A DNA stretch of 64,000 nucleotides from Streptomyces sp. NBC_01255. Its GTDB lineage: Bacteria; Actinomycetota; Actinomycetes; Streptomycetales; Streptomycetaceae. Of the stretch, positions 9,096 through 17,566 are shown piece by piece. The stretch's first letter is position 1; every line of letters starts with the position of its first letter. The DNA lies in assembly GCF_036226445.1 (NCBI RefSeq), contig NZ_CP108474.1:3658001-3722000 (forward strand), read 5' to 3'. Below the pieces are notes generated by a model, which worked only from the letters and a program-made list of their open reading frames with translations, had not been told where the DNA came from and made no database searches. The position numbers and the translations under genes were made by a program.

Positions 9096-9105
9096 GTCGG
9101 CGACG

Positions 9106-9549
9106 TCAGTCCGAGGCCGGGAAGGGGACCTCGGAGGTCCCCGGGCGGCACTTGCTCATGACAGCCGTGTCGTCCATGTCCGCCCCCACGGGTGCTTCGC
9201 CGGTCTCCGGGTCGGGGTCGGGCCAGTCGGGGTAACCGTTGCGCCGGTAGCACTCCGCGATCGCCTGTGACACCTTCAACGCTTCTTGATCGACGGGGAG
9301 TTTGGCGGGAAGGAGGCTCTTGCACTCCTCCTGGGCGGCCATGATCACCTTGCGGTCGATGGCGTCCTTGTCCACGGTCATGACGCCGGGGCTCTTCTCC
9401 TTGAGCTTCACTCCGTGCTTGCCGAGGCACTCGGTGTGCGCGGCGTACACGGCGTCGATCGGATCGATCGGGGCGCGGGCGGCTTCCTCGGTACACCCGG
9501 TGAGCGCGAGGGCGACGAGGAGCAAAGGGATGGCCGGCGAGCGTCTCAT
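9106..9549 (-). CDS. Small lipoprotein with C-x(4)-G motifs (paralogue 2)
   Basis: This 147-aa lipoprotein has lipobox LTGC (signal MRRSPAIPLLLVALALTGC). The mature part shows ECLGKHGVKL and ECYRRNGYPDWPDPDPETG, paralogous to the protein at 4286-4771. It is the first gene of the exporter operon (lipoprotein, fusion protein, ATPase, permease), with only 10 nt to the next start. It is therefore the best candidate for an accessory or substrate-binding component of that system. No known enzymatic motif is present. Confidence 0.82.
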   Translation of the reverse strand: MRRSPAIPLLLVALALTGCTEEAARAPIDPIDAVYAAHTECLGKHGVKLKEKSPGVMTVDKDAIDRKVIMAAQEECKSLLPAKLPVDQEALKVSQAIAECYRRNGYPDWPDPDPETGEAPVGADMDDTAVMSKCRPGTSEVPFPASD

Positions 9550-9991
9550 CGGTGCACGTCCTTCTGCCTTCTACGGGGAGGCTGTCCCGGTGACGGGGCG
9601 CGCGGCGCTCGGAACCGGTGGCGCGGGGCGCCTCCACGGCTCGGCGCGAAGCGGGCCGGGCACGTCGTACGCGTGCTCGACCGGCGCCACTCTAACCACA
9701 GAGAGAAGACGCCGTCACTTCCCAACTGCCGCTCATCTCATACCTGCTGTTCATCTGGAGCCGATAACAGCCGGTCGGTTTCCGGGCACTTGACATACTC
9801 GGCATAGCGAACGGGTCCGGCGATCACGGGAGAGTCCCAGGTGAGCCGCCGGAAACGGGCGATCGGCGTATGTCCGCCAGGCAGTGCGGTTGACCAATCA
9901 GCCTGCGATCAGGTGGAGTTCGCCCTCGAATTCGCCCTCGAATTCGCCACGTTCTCACCCCGGTCTCCCTTCATGCCGAAAGGCAAGAACC
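9550..9991. other. Divergent promoter segment (copy 2)
   Basis: No gene is seen here. The block GTGCTCGACCGG-N2-CCACTCTAACCAC near 9671-9700 matches the segment at 4915-4940, again placing TAGAGT as a -10 for the leftward lipoprotein operon; GTGACG 18 nt upstream is a fair -35. On the plus strand TTGACATACTC (9790-9800) parallels TGACATAGTC in copy 1. A direct repeat of GAATTCGCCCTC lies around 9928-9946. Confidence 0.5.
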
Positions 9992-10969
9992 TTGAAACAA
10001 CGCCGAGTCGCGCGCCCCAGCCCGTCCCGTTCGGCCGCCGTCCTCCTGCTGAGTACGGGACTTCTTCTCACCGCCTGCTCGTCGGGAGAACCCGCAGTCT
10101 CCGCCGACACGAAGCCGCTGTCCGACCCGTCCAAGGTGTCCCCCGCAGAACTCGTGTATCCCTTGGACCCGTACAAGACGACGAACGAACAGATCCGCAG
10201 CCTGGAGACGGCACAGGACCTGCTGGTCGCGGACTGCATGAAGCGCTTCGGGTTCACGTACAAGCTGCCGGTCCGGCCCGCGCCGCGGCCCAACGGCACG
10301 TCGTTGCGCTACGGGATCACGGACGAGGCGAGGGCGGCACGGTACGGGTACGCCAGGCCCGGTGGCCCCGCCCCCGACCCGGAGAAGCTGCCCGAGGACT
10401 CGCTGCCTCCGGCCGAGCGGCTGGCGCTGACCGGGCCGCCGCTCAAGAGCAAGCCGGGAGGCGGTCTCGTCCTTCCCCCGCTCACCCTGGAGGAATCGCG
10501 GAAGACCGACAGCGGCCGGACGCTCAATGGGCAGAAGGTGCCGATCGGCGGCTGTTCCCGGGAGGGGCACCTCAGCCTCTACGCGGAGAAGAAGGAGCCC
10601 GTGGAGCTGCTCTACGTCTTCGGGATGGAGTCGGAGGCGTCCACCCGGGCCCAGCAGTCGCCGAAGGTGGCGAAGGCCGTGAAGGCGTGGTCGGCGTGCA
10701 TGGCGGAGAAGGGGTACAGCGTCACCGACCCCGTCTCCCCGCACCAGGCGCTCGGGCTGGAGGCCGATGGCGACGACGGCAGCGCCAAGGCGATCGCCGC
10801 CGCGAAGCAGGACGTGGCCTGCAAGAAGCGGACGGATCTGGTGGCCCTCTGGTACACCGCCGAGGTCGGGTTCCAGAAGGAGCTCATGGAGGAGCACGCC
10901 GAGACGCTGAGTCAGGTCAAGGTCGAGCTGGACGAGCGGATCAAGAAGGCGGCCTCGGTCAACCGGTGA
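9992..10969 (+). CDS. Lipoprotein with C-x(4)-G motifs, larger relative
   Basis: This lipoprotein of about 325 aa has lipobox LTAC (signal ending LLLSTGLLLTAC). A TTG at 9992 is chosen because GAAAGGCAAGAAC lies just upstream, the same leader found before the gene at 5152, and the signal peptide then has normal length. An in-frame ATG at 9884 would add 36 non-signal residues. The mature part contains DCMKRFGFTY and ACMAEKGYSV, the same Cys-x4-Gly-aromatic motif as in the two shorter lipoproteins, suggesting a common domain in tandem. It is divergent from the exporter operon and ends at a perfect hairpin terminator. Confidence 0.72.
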   Translation: MKQRRVARPSPSRSAAVLLLSTGLLLTACSSGEPAVSADTKPLSDPSKVSPAELVYPLDPYKTTNEQIRSLETAQDLLVADCMKRFGFTYKLPVRPAPRPNGTSLRYGITDEARAARYGYARPGGPAPDPEKLPEDSLPPAERLALTGPPLKSKPGGGLVLPPLTLEESRKTDSGRTLNGQKVPIGGCSREGHLSLYAEKKEPVELLYVFGMESEASTRAQQSPKVAKAVKAWSACMAEKGYSVTDPVSPHQALGLEADGDDGSAKAIAAAKQDVACKKRTDLVALWYTAEVGFQKELMEEHAETLSQVKVELDERIKKAASVNR

Positions 10970-10980
10970 CCGACATGACG

Positions 10981-11012
10981 AAGGGCCCTCTTCCCGCGGG
11001 AAGAGGGCCCTT
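10981..11012. terminator. Perfect palindromic terminator
   Basis: A 32-nt perfect palindrome centred on CCCGCGGG (arms AAGGGCCCTCTTCCCG and its complement) lies between the lipoprotein and the convergent reductase gene. It can serve both strands. Confidence 0.92.
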
Positions 11013-11019
11013 CCTCGTA

Positions 11020-12306
11020 TCAGGCCTTCGGGGCCACCTTCGAGAGGCCGTTGATGATGCGGTCCATCGCGTCGCCGCCCGTCGGGTCCGTGAGGTTCGC
11101 CAGCATCTTGAGGGTGAACTTCATCAGGAGCGGGTGGGTCAGGCCGCGCTGGGTCGCGATCTTCATGACCTTCGGGTTGCCGATCATCTTCACGAAGGCG
11201 CGGCCGAGCGTGTAGTAGCCGCCGTAGGTGTCCTTGAGGACCTGCGGGTAGTTCCGCAGGGCCAGTTCGCGCTGGGCGGGGGTCGTGCGGGCGTGGGCCT
11301 GGACGATGACATCGGCCGCGATCTGGCCGGACTCCATGGCGTACGCGATGCCCTCGCCGTTGAACGGATTGACCATGCCGCCCGCGTCGCCGACGAGCAG
11401 CAGGCCCTTCGTGTAGTGCGGCTGGCGGTTGAAGGCCATCGGGAGGGCGGCGCCGCGGATCGGCGTCGTCATGTTCTCCGGGGTGTAGCCCCAGTCCTCC
11501 GGCATCGAGGCGCACCAGGCCTTGAGGACCTCGCGCCAGTCCAGCTCGCGGAAGGCGGAGGAGGAGTTGAGGATGCCGAGGCCGACGTTGGACGTGCCGT
11601 CGCCCATGCCGAAGATCCAGCCGTAGCCGGGGAGCAGCCGGTCCTGCGGGCCGCGCCGGTCCCACAGCTCCAGCCAGGACTCCAGGTAGTCGTCGTCGTG
11701 GCGGGGCGAGGTGAAGTACGTGCGGACGGCGACGCCCATCGGGCGGTCCTCGCGGCGGTGCAGGCCCATGGCGAGGGAGAGCCGGGTGGAGTTGCCGTCG
11801 GCGGCGACGACGAGCGGGGCGTGGAAGGTGACCTCGCGCTTCTCGTCACCGAGCTTGGCGTGGACGCCGGTGATGCGGCCGGTGCGGTCGTCGACGATCG
11901 GGGCGCCGACGTTGCAGCGCTCGTACAGCCGGGCGCCGGCCTTCTGCGCCTGCCGGGCGAGCTGCTCGTCGAAGTCGTCGCGCTTGCGGACGAGCCCGTA
12001 GTCCGGGTACGAGGCGAGTTCCGGCCAGTCGAGCTCCAGGCGGACGCCGCCGCCGATGATCCGCAGGCCCTTGTTCCGCAGCCAGCCGGCCTCTTCGGAA
12101 ATGTCGATGCCCATGGAGACGAGCTGCTTGGTGGCGCGGGGGGTGAGGCCGTCGCCGCAGACCTTCTCGCGGGGGAAAGCGGTCTTCTCCAGGAGCAGGA
12201 CGTCGAGTCCGGCCTTGGCCAGGTAGTACGCGGTGGTGGAGCCGGCCGGGCCCGCCCCGACGACGATCACATCTGCGGTGTGCTCGGAGAGGGGCTGCTC
12301 GGTCAC
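11020..12306 (-). CDS. FAD-dependent geranylgeranyl reductase family protein (probable menaquinone reductase)
   Basis: This 428-aa flavoprotein has dinucleotide motif VIVVGAGPAGSTTAYYLAKAG at the N terminus. KVCGDGLTPRA follows, the conserved GGR-family segment. VVAADGNSTRLS and the FAD-contacting LLLVGDAGGMVNPFNGEGIAYAMESG complete the fold. The family saturates isoprenoid double bonds. In actinobacteria the member next to the menaquinone and complex I genes is thought to reduce one unit of the menaquinone side chain (MenJ-like). Its position between nuo and menG/mqn supports that assignment. Confidence 0.85.
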   Translation of the reverse strand: MTEQPLSEHTADVIVVGAGPAGSTTAYYLAKAGLDVLLLEKTAFPREKVCGDGLTPRATKQLVSMGIDISEEAGWLRNKGLRIIGGGVRLELDWPELASYPDYGLVRKRDDFDEQLARQAQKAGARLYERCNVGAPIVDDRTGRITGVHAKLGDEKREVTFHAPLVVAADGNSTRLSLAMGLHRREDRPMGVAVRTYFTSPRHDDDYLESWLELWDRRGPQDRLLPGYGWIFGMGDGTSNVGLGILNSSSAFRELDWREVLKAWCASMPEDWGYTPENMTTPIRGAALPMAFNRQPHYTKGLLLVGDAGGMVNPFNGEGIAYAMESGQIAADVIVQAHARTTPAQRELALRNYPQVLKDTYGGYYTLGRAFVKMIGNPKVMKIATQRGLTHPLLMKFTLKMLANLTDPTGGDAMDRIINGLSKVAPKA

Positions 12307-12451
12307 GGCGGAGTCTCCCGGAATTCGACGATGAGGACGTATCGCAGTCTATGGGGGGCGGGTGCGGGAGAAACGGAGGGTCACCCCACCGCTTTCCCAC
12401 AGGGTGAACACCTGTTCCCCTGTGCTGAACGTGATGGCACGATGATCATCC

Positions 12452-13189
12452 GTGACCGACTTCCGATTCGACCTACGGCGGGGCGCGCTGATCACGGCCG
12501 CCCTCGCCCTCCTCTGCTCGGTGTTCCTCGTGCTGCCCGCGAGCGCCGAAGCCGAGCCCTTCGACGACTGCCCGCCCGCCACGTTCTGCCTCTACTCCGG
12601 AGCCGACGGCACCGGCGAGCGGCGGGACTTCACCGACCGGCAGAACGCCGAGAGCTACGACGCGACCTGGGACGGCAAGGCTCTGTCCGCGAAGAACAAC
12701 ACCGCGATGTGGGCCTGCGTCTACGGCGACCCCGCGTACGGCGGGCACCTCGAAACCGTCGATCTGGACGCCGAGGACGCCTACGCGGCCGGCGCCGTCA
12801 GCGGCCACAAGCTGGTCCCGACCCGGGCCCTCTGCTTCACCGGCTACGAGCGCTGCCCCGACAACCGGGTCTGCACCTTCGCGGAGCGCAACGGCCGCGG
12901 CGCGATGACCGTCCACCTCCCGGCGACCGACCCCGCCACCCGGAACTACGGCAACAGCTACGGCACCGGGCCCGCGCCCAAGTCCGCCTGGAACCGGACC
13001 GCGAAGGACGTCTGCTTCTACCCCCAGCCGACGTACACCGGCACCTGGGCCGACCCGGCGGACACCACGGGCGTGAAGAAGTTCGGCGCCTACGTCGTCC
13101 TGCGCGGCGACAGCGTCACCGTCCCGGCGCCCTTCGCCGGGACGTTCCGCTCGCACGAGCTCGTCACCACCACGGGAGACTGCCAGTGA
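12452..13189 (+). CDS. Secreted peptidase inhibitor I36 / crystallin-like protein
   Basis: This 245-aa protein starts with GTG and has a signal peptide (ALITAALALLCSVFLVLPASA). The mature part contains two I36-like repeats, CPPATFCLYSGADGTG and CPDNRVCTFAERNGRG, plus two further Cys-containing segments; eight or more cysteines suggest disulfides. It overlaps the next gene by 4 nt (GTGA), so the two are translationally coupled. Its biochemical role is unproven. I36 members such as SMPI inhibit metalloproteases, but many relatives are uncharacterised. Confidence 0.7.
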   Translation: MTDFRFDLRRGALITAALALLCSVFLVLPASAEAEPFDDCPPATFCLYSGADGTGERRDFTDRQNAESYDATWDGKALSAKNNTAMWACVYGDPAYGGHLETVDLDAEDAYAAGAVSGHKLVPTRALCFTGYERCPDNRVCTFAERNGRGAMTVHLPATDPATRNYGNSYGTGPAPKSAWNRTAKDVCFYPQPTYTGTWADPADTTGVKKFGAYVVLRGDSVTVPAPFAGTFRSHELVTTTGDCQ

Positions 13190-14583
13190 CCAGGAACCGC
13201 CGCCCCTGGGTGGCCGTGGTGGCCGCCCTCGGCGCCGCCCTCGCCCTGACCTCCCCCGCCTCCGGCGCCGGTCAGCAGGCCACCGACCCGCTCGCCACCT
13301 GGGCCAAGGGCACAGCGGTCACGGTCGCCCCCGGCGTCACCCACACCACCTGGACCGAAGGCCCCTCCGCCCTCCGCGCCAAGGCCCGCAAGCTCCAGAT
13401 CGTCGAGATCGACCCCACCGCCGGGTCTCTCACCCTGGAAAGCACCGTCGGCACGCGCGACGGCTCGGCCGAGCACGTCACGGAGCAGCTCGCCAAGGTC
13501 ACCCCGGTGGCGGCCCGTCACCCGTACGCGGGAGTCAACGGCGGCCTGTTCCAGCGGGAGCCCGCCGGAGCCGGCGTCGAGAAGACCGCCGCGCACACCA
13601 GCGTCTCGGCCACGGACGGCGTCCTGCACAGCTCCAGTTGCTGGAGCGGCGGGAAGGGCAGCACCGGAGCGGTGATCCAGTACGGCATCCCGTACATCAC
13701 CAAGCTCCTCACGGACATGCAGCTGATCGGCCCCTCCGGCGAGACCGTCCGGATCGACGACGTCAACCGGACCCCGGGACGCCCCCCGCACTGCGCGCGC
13801 GACTCCGAGGACATGGAGGTGAGCAAGACCCCGCCCGTCTTCACCGACAGCGACGAGATCGTCGTCTTCACCGACGACTACGGCCTGCCCACCCCGAAGC
13901 CCGGGACCGACCCCCTCGTCGCCGCCACCGCCGACACGGGCTTCGAGGTCGTCGTCGACGCGCACGGCGTCGTCACCCAGGTCCGCGAAGGCCGCGGCGG
14001 AACCGCGGTCCCCGCGGGCGGCCGCGTCATCCAGGGCATCGGCACCAGGGCCCAGTGGCTCCGCGACCGGCTCGCCCTCGACGACCGGGTGACGATCGAC
14101 CAGAAGCTCCACGACGTCACCCTGAACCGGGACATCCCGCTGGACAAGTCGGTCGACGTCGTCAGCTCCTTCCACCAGCTGCTCCGCCACTCGAAGATCC
14201 CCGCCGAGCTGCCCGACTCCTGCAGCGGCAAGGAGACGAGCGCCGACGGCACGACCCTGATCTGCACCGACTCGCGCACCGCGCTCGGCACGAACGCCCA
14301 GGGCCACCCGGTGCTCGTCACCCTCACCGGGGCGGACAACGAGGACGGCGACTACCTGCGGAGCTTCGCCGCCCTCCTGGACTCCCCGCTGCTCGGGATC
14401 GTCGACGCCATCAACCTGGACGGCGGCGGCTCCACCGCCCTGGTGACGAAGAAGCCGACGGAGGCGCAGTCGAAGACCCACACCCCGCCGACGGACCCCC
14501 TGGACGGCGGGCTCGTGCACCGCGAGGTCGCCGACTCGGTGTACACCGGCATCGGCGGTTACGGCATGTACGTGAAGCCGTAG
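13186..14583 (+). CDS. Secreted phosphodiester glycosidase family protein (NagPA/DUF2233)
   Basis: This 465-aa protein has an N-terminal signal (WVAVVAALGAALALTSPASGA). The conserved NagPA features are GVNGGLFQRE near residue 115, TALGTNAQGHPVLVTLTG and the terminal AINLDGGGSTALV. The family includes the uncovering enzyme that removes GlcNAc from phosphodiesters; bacterial secreted members probably act on wall or exopolysaccharide phosphodiesters. The GTG start overlaps the preceding stop, so it is co-expressed with the I36-like protein. It is convergent with menG. Confidence 0.85.
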   Translation: MTRNRRPWVAVVAALGAALALTSPASGAGQQATDPLATWAKGTAVTVAPGVTHTTWTEGPSALRAKARKLQIVEIDPTAGSLTLESTVGTRDGSAEHVTEQLAKVTPVAARHPYAGVNGGLFQREPAGAGVEKTAAHTSVSATDGVLHSSSCWSGGKGSTGAVIQYGIPYITKLLTDMQLIGPSGETVRIDDVNRTPGRPPHCARDSEDMEVSKTPPVFTDSDEIVVFTDDYGLPTPKPGTDPLVAATADTGFEVVVDAHGVVTQVREGRGGTAVPAGGRVIQGIGTRAQWLRDRLALDDRVTIDQKLHDVTLNRDIPLDKSVDVVSSFHQLLRHSKIPAELPDSCSGKETSADGTTLICTDSRTALGTNAQGHPVLVTLTGADNEDGDYLRSFAALLDSPLLGIVDAINLDGGGSTALVTKKPTEAQSKTHTPPTDPLDGGLVHREVADSVYTGIGGYGMYVKP

Positions 14584-14601
14584 CCGTCGCTCACCCGGCC
14601 G

Positions 14602-15294
14602 TCAGGCCTTGAACCCCCGGTGGAGCGCCACGATCCCACCGGTCAGGTTCCGCCAGGCCACCTTCGACCAGCCGGCCTTCTGGAGCATGCCCGCCAGGGT
14701 CGGCTGGTCCGGCCAGGACTGGATGGACTCGGCCAGGTACACGTACGCGTCGGGGTTCGAGGAGACGGCGCGGGCCACCGGCGGCAGCGCGCGCATCAGG
14801 TACTCCTCGTACACCGTGCGGAACGGCGCCCAGGTGGGGTGCGAGAACTCGGAGATGACGACCCGGCCGCCCGGCTTCGTCACCCGGTACAGCTCGCGCA
14901 GCGCCGCCTCGGTGTCCTGGATGTTCCGCAGCCCGAAGGAGATCGTGACGGCGTCGAAGACGTCGTCACGGAAGGGCAGCTTCATGCCGTCGCCCGCCGT
15001 GAACGGCATCCACGGGTGGCGCTTCTTGCCGACCTGGAGCATCCCGATCGAGAAGTCGCAGGGCACGACGTACGCGCCCGCGCGGGCGAAGGGCTGCGAG
15101 GACGTGGCCGTACCCGCCGCGAGGTCGAGAATCTTCTGCGCGGGGCGGGCGTCGACGGCCTTCGCGACCTCCTTGCGCCAGCGGCGGTCCTGCCCGAGGG
15201 AGAGCACGTCGTTGGTGAGGTCGTAGTTCGCCGCCACGTCGTCGAACATCGAGGCGACTTCGTGCGGCTGCTTGTCCAGGGTTGCGCGGGTCAC
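14602..15294 (-). CDS. menG: Demethylmenaquinone methyltransferase
   Basis: This 230-aa SAM-dependent methyltransferase of the UbiE/MenG family catalyses the last methylation of menaquinone. Motifs include [22 protein letters not shown], which is diagnostic for the family, SAM-binding [12 protein letters not shown] and [15 protein letters not shown] at 15294 (protein [10 protein letters not shown]) is chosen because homologues begin here; the frame extends upstream without a signal or ribosome site. Its location with mqnA, mqnC and the reductase completes a dispersed menaquinone locus. Confidence 0.95.
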   Translation of the reverse strand: MTRATLDKQPHEVASMFDDVAANYDLTNDVLSLGQDRRWRKEVAKAVDARPAQKILDLAAGTATSSQPFARAGAYVVPCDFSIGMLQVGKKRHPWMPFTAGDGMKLPFRDDVFDAVTISFGLRNIQDTEAALRELYRVTKPGGRVVISEFSHPTWAPFRTVYEEYLMRALPPVARAVSSNPDAYVYLAESIQSWPDQPTLAGMLQKAGWSKVAWRNLTGGIVALHRGFKA

Positions 15295-15491
15295 TGGCGT
15301 TCGGCCTCGCAAGATCGGGTGCGGACGGATCCACCCATTCTGGCAGGCGGCGCCCTGCCGCCCGGAGCGGGCCCGCTGGGCGGCAGGATTTCCGGGAACT
15401 CCTTTCAACCTTTCGGGACCGGGGGTGCTCAAGGACGGTCGAGCACGCGCCACGACGGCGGGTGCACGACGGCGAGGGGAGAAGGGGTGCG

Positions 15492-16130
15492 ATGGCAGTG
15501 TCGACCGAGATGACGGCCGCGGAGCCGGACGTCAGGGCCGGGGGCGGCTCCGACGTCGGGGCCGGGGGCGGCTCCGACGTCGGGGCCGGGGGCGGCGCGG
15601 ACGTCCGCACCGACGGCCGGGTGGACGTCGGGTCCGTCGCCGGGTTCGAGGAGTTCGCCCGGGCCGCCCAGCAGCGGCTGTACCGCACGGCGTACCTGCT
15701 CTGCGGCGACGCCGAGACCGCCCGGGACCTGACCCAGACCACGCTGGCCAAGCTGTACCAGCACTGGCGACGGGCGGGGGCCGCCGATCATCCGTACGCG
15801 TACGCCAAGACGGTGCTGACCCGCACCTTCCTGTCCGAGCGACGGCGCCGGCTGCGCGATCTGCTCGCGCTGACCCGGACCGGGGGCACGGACCCGGCAC
15901 CGCCCGCCGACCACACCGATCTGCGCGTGACGCTGCTCGGCGCGCTCGCCGAACTCCCGCCCCGGGCACGGGCGATGGTCGTGCTGCGCTATTGGGAGGA
16001 CCAGAGCGTGGCCTCCGTGGCGACCCTGCTGCGGTGCAGCGAGGCCACCGTCAAGAGCCAGTGCTCCCGTTCCCTTGCCCGACTTCGCGTACGCCTGGCG
16101 GATGCCGGGCTCTCGATCACGGAAAGCTGA
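15492..16130 (+). CDS. SigE-family RNA polymerase sigma factor
   Basis: This 212-aa ECF-type sigma factor of the Streptomyces SigE-like (SCO-type) family has region 2 [22 protein letters not shown] to LAKLYQHW. Region 4 is [55 protein letters not shown] precedes the ATG at 15492. The first 45 residues are a Gly-rich extension built from a 24-bp tandem repeat (AGGGSDVG units). The neighbouring membrane protein is probably its regulator. Confidence 0.88.
   Translation: MAVSTEMTAAEPDVRAGGGSDVGAGGGSDVGAGGGADVRTDGRVDVGSVAGFEEFARAAQQRLYRTAYLLCGDAETARDLTQTTLAKLYQHWRRAGAADHPYAYAKTVLTRTFLSERRRRLRDLLALTRTGGTDPAPPADHTDLRVTLLGALAELPPRARAMVVLRYWEDQSVASVATLLRCSEATVKSQCSRSLARLRVRLADAGLSITES
15537..15608 (+). 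repeat. Three 24-bp tandem repeats inside the sigma factor gene
   Basis: The unit begins GCCGGGGGCGGCTCCGACGT and encodes AGGGSDVG. The first two copies are identical and the third has diverged at its 3' end. It lengthens only the N-terminal linker, so copy number may vary between strains. Confidence 0.85.
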
Positions 16131-16138
16131 GGTCCACC

Positions 16139-16975
16139 GTGGAAAAGAACAACGACACCGATCTGTTGCGCGACGCCATGGACCGGACGACGGACGGTCT
16201 GCCACCGCTGCCCGACCTCGTCCCGCTCGCGGTGCGCGAGGGCCGCAGGCGGCGGGCCCGGTCCCGGTTCACGGTCGGGGCGGCGGCGTTCGCCGTGGTC
16301 ACGGCGGGGGCCCTCGGTCTCACCCTGCTGCCGGGGACGACCGCCCCGGCGGTGTCGACACCCGCCACCGGGGGCGCGACGTACAGCTATCCCCCGGTGG
16401 TCGTGGAGGAGACGCCGGGCATCACGCCGCCGGACAACCCCGAGGGACTGTCCCCGGCCGAGCGGGAGCGCCGCGCGCAGTACCAGCAGAAGATGGCGGC
16501 TCTGCTGGACGAGCTGCTGCCCGCGACGATCACCGACATCAGCCCGGTGAAGGACCGGACGCCCGAGTACCGGATCACGGCGGGCGGCGAGACCTTCCGC
16601 ATGGTCGCGTCGGTGCGACCGGGCAACGAGATGTCCCTCCTGTACTGCGAGAACAAGCCGAAGGACGCGCCCACCTGCGAGGAGGACACGCGGCTGAGGA
16701 GCGGGCCAATGAGCGAGTGGCCGACCTGGAGGGTGACCAAGCAGTACTGGTACCGCAAGAGCGTGGTCGCGCTCATCGTGTACGCCGGGAAGGCGGAGGC
16801 GCCGGTGACGCTGCGCGATCTGGTCGACGTCGCCGAGGACCCGCGCTTCCTGGAGCTGGTGAAGGAAGCGGACGCGCGTCCGGTGGAGGCGGAGGAGCCG
16901 CCGTTCGTCCTGGAACGCCTTTCCCCGACGGAGGTTGCCGAACTGTCCTCCGGGAAGGGTCAGCGGGCCCGGTAG
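16139..16975 (+). CDS. Membrane-anchored partner of the SigE-family sigma factor
   Basis: This 278-aa protein starts with GTG 8 nt after the sigma factor stop. The first 55 residues are cytosolic and resemble the N-terminus common to such partners (DTDLLRDAMDRTTDGLPPLPDLV). One membrane helix (FTVGAAAFAVVTAGALGLTLL) follows, then an extracytoplasmic domain with two cysteines (YCENK, TCEED). No known enzymatic motif is seen. By context it is a candidate anti-sigma factor or sensor. Its 3' end overlaps the convergent gene by 16 nt. Confidence 0.7.
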   Translation: MEKNNDTDLLRDAMDRTTDGLPPLPDLVPLAVREGRRRRARSRFTVGAAAFAVVTAGALGLTLLPGTTAPAVSTPATGGATYSYPPVVVEETPGITPPDNPEGLSPAERERRAQYQQKMAALLDELLPATITDISPVKDRTPEYRITAGGETFRMVASVRPGNEMSLLYCENKPKDAPTCEEDTRLRSGPMSEWPTWRVTKQYWYRKSVVALIVYAGKAEAPVTLRDLVDVAEDPRFLELVKEADARPVEAEEPPFVLERLSPTEVAELSSGKGQRAR

Positions 16976-17559
16976 ACCAGTCGGCCGTCGATGACCGTGG
17001 CGACGCAGGTCGACGGGCCGAGGCGGACCAGAGCGGCCCGGTCGGCGACGTCGAAGACGGCGAAGCGGGCCGGGCCGCCCGGCACGAGACCGGGCAGCAG
17101 CACCAGCGGCGCCGGCGAGAAGGACGGTGGCCCGGGGAGCGTGTCCGGGCGGCGGCCGATGACCAGGCCGGCCCTGCGTACGGCGTCCACGGCGCCCCGG
17201 CCTCGCAGTTCACCGGCGACGCCGACCGTCCCGTGGGCCAGGAGCTGCTGCACGCCGCGGCGCGCGGAGGCGCCGCGGCGGGAGGGGTCCATCCGGAAGA
17301 TCCGCTGCGCCCGCTCCCCGGGGATCGGCTCGGTGCCGAACCCCGCGGCCTCCCGGGGGTCCGGGTGGTACATGCCTTCGAGCAGCTCGGGCCCGTACGG
17401 GTTGAGCAGTCCGGGCGTGAGGATGCCGGGCCACTGCCGCACCCGCGCCTCGGGGCGCAGGGCGGCCAGGTCCTCGTACGGGCCGACGGCGGCGACGAGG
17501 GCGCCGTCGACCAGGACGGCGGTCTCGGGCGACGCCTCGGCGAAGTGGATCGTCAGCAT
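16960..17559 (-). CDS. Degenerate amidohydrolase-like (imidazolonepropionase-like) protein
   Basis: This 199-aa protein has the N-terminal and C-terminal strands of an amidohydrolase composite domain (ILTPGLLNPYG; FAVFDVADRAALVRLG to VIDGRLVYRAR). The metal-binding HxH after the first strand is replaced by NPYG and most of the TIM barrel is missing. It lies 7 nt downstream of mqnC in the same direction, so co-transcription is likely. It is unlikely to be an active deaminase; a structural or vestigial role is possible. Its link with menaquinone synthesis is inferred only from position. Confidence 0.65.
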   Translation of the reverse strand: MLTIHFAEASPETAVLVDGALVAAVGPYEDLAALRPEARVRQWPGILTPGLLNPYGPELLEGMYHPDPREAAGFGTEPIPGERAQRIFRMDPSRRGASARRGVQQLLAHGTVGVAGELRGRGAVDAVRRAGLVIGRRPDTLPGPPSFSPAPLVLLPGLVPGGPARFAVFDVADRAALVRLGPSTCVATVIDGRLVYRAR

Positions 17560-17566
17560 GGCGCCG

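Noticed and set aside
4286..9549. Lantibiotic or RiPP cluster suggested by the MacB-type exporter
   Set aside because: No lanthionine synthetase, precursor peptide or modifying enzyme is present nearby.
16960..17559. Aminofutalosine deaminase assignment for the gene beside mqnC
   Set aside because: Lacks the HxH and later metal ligands and is less than half the usual length, so an active deaminase is unlikely.
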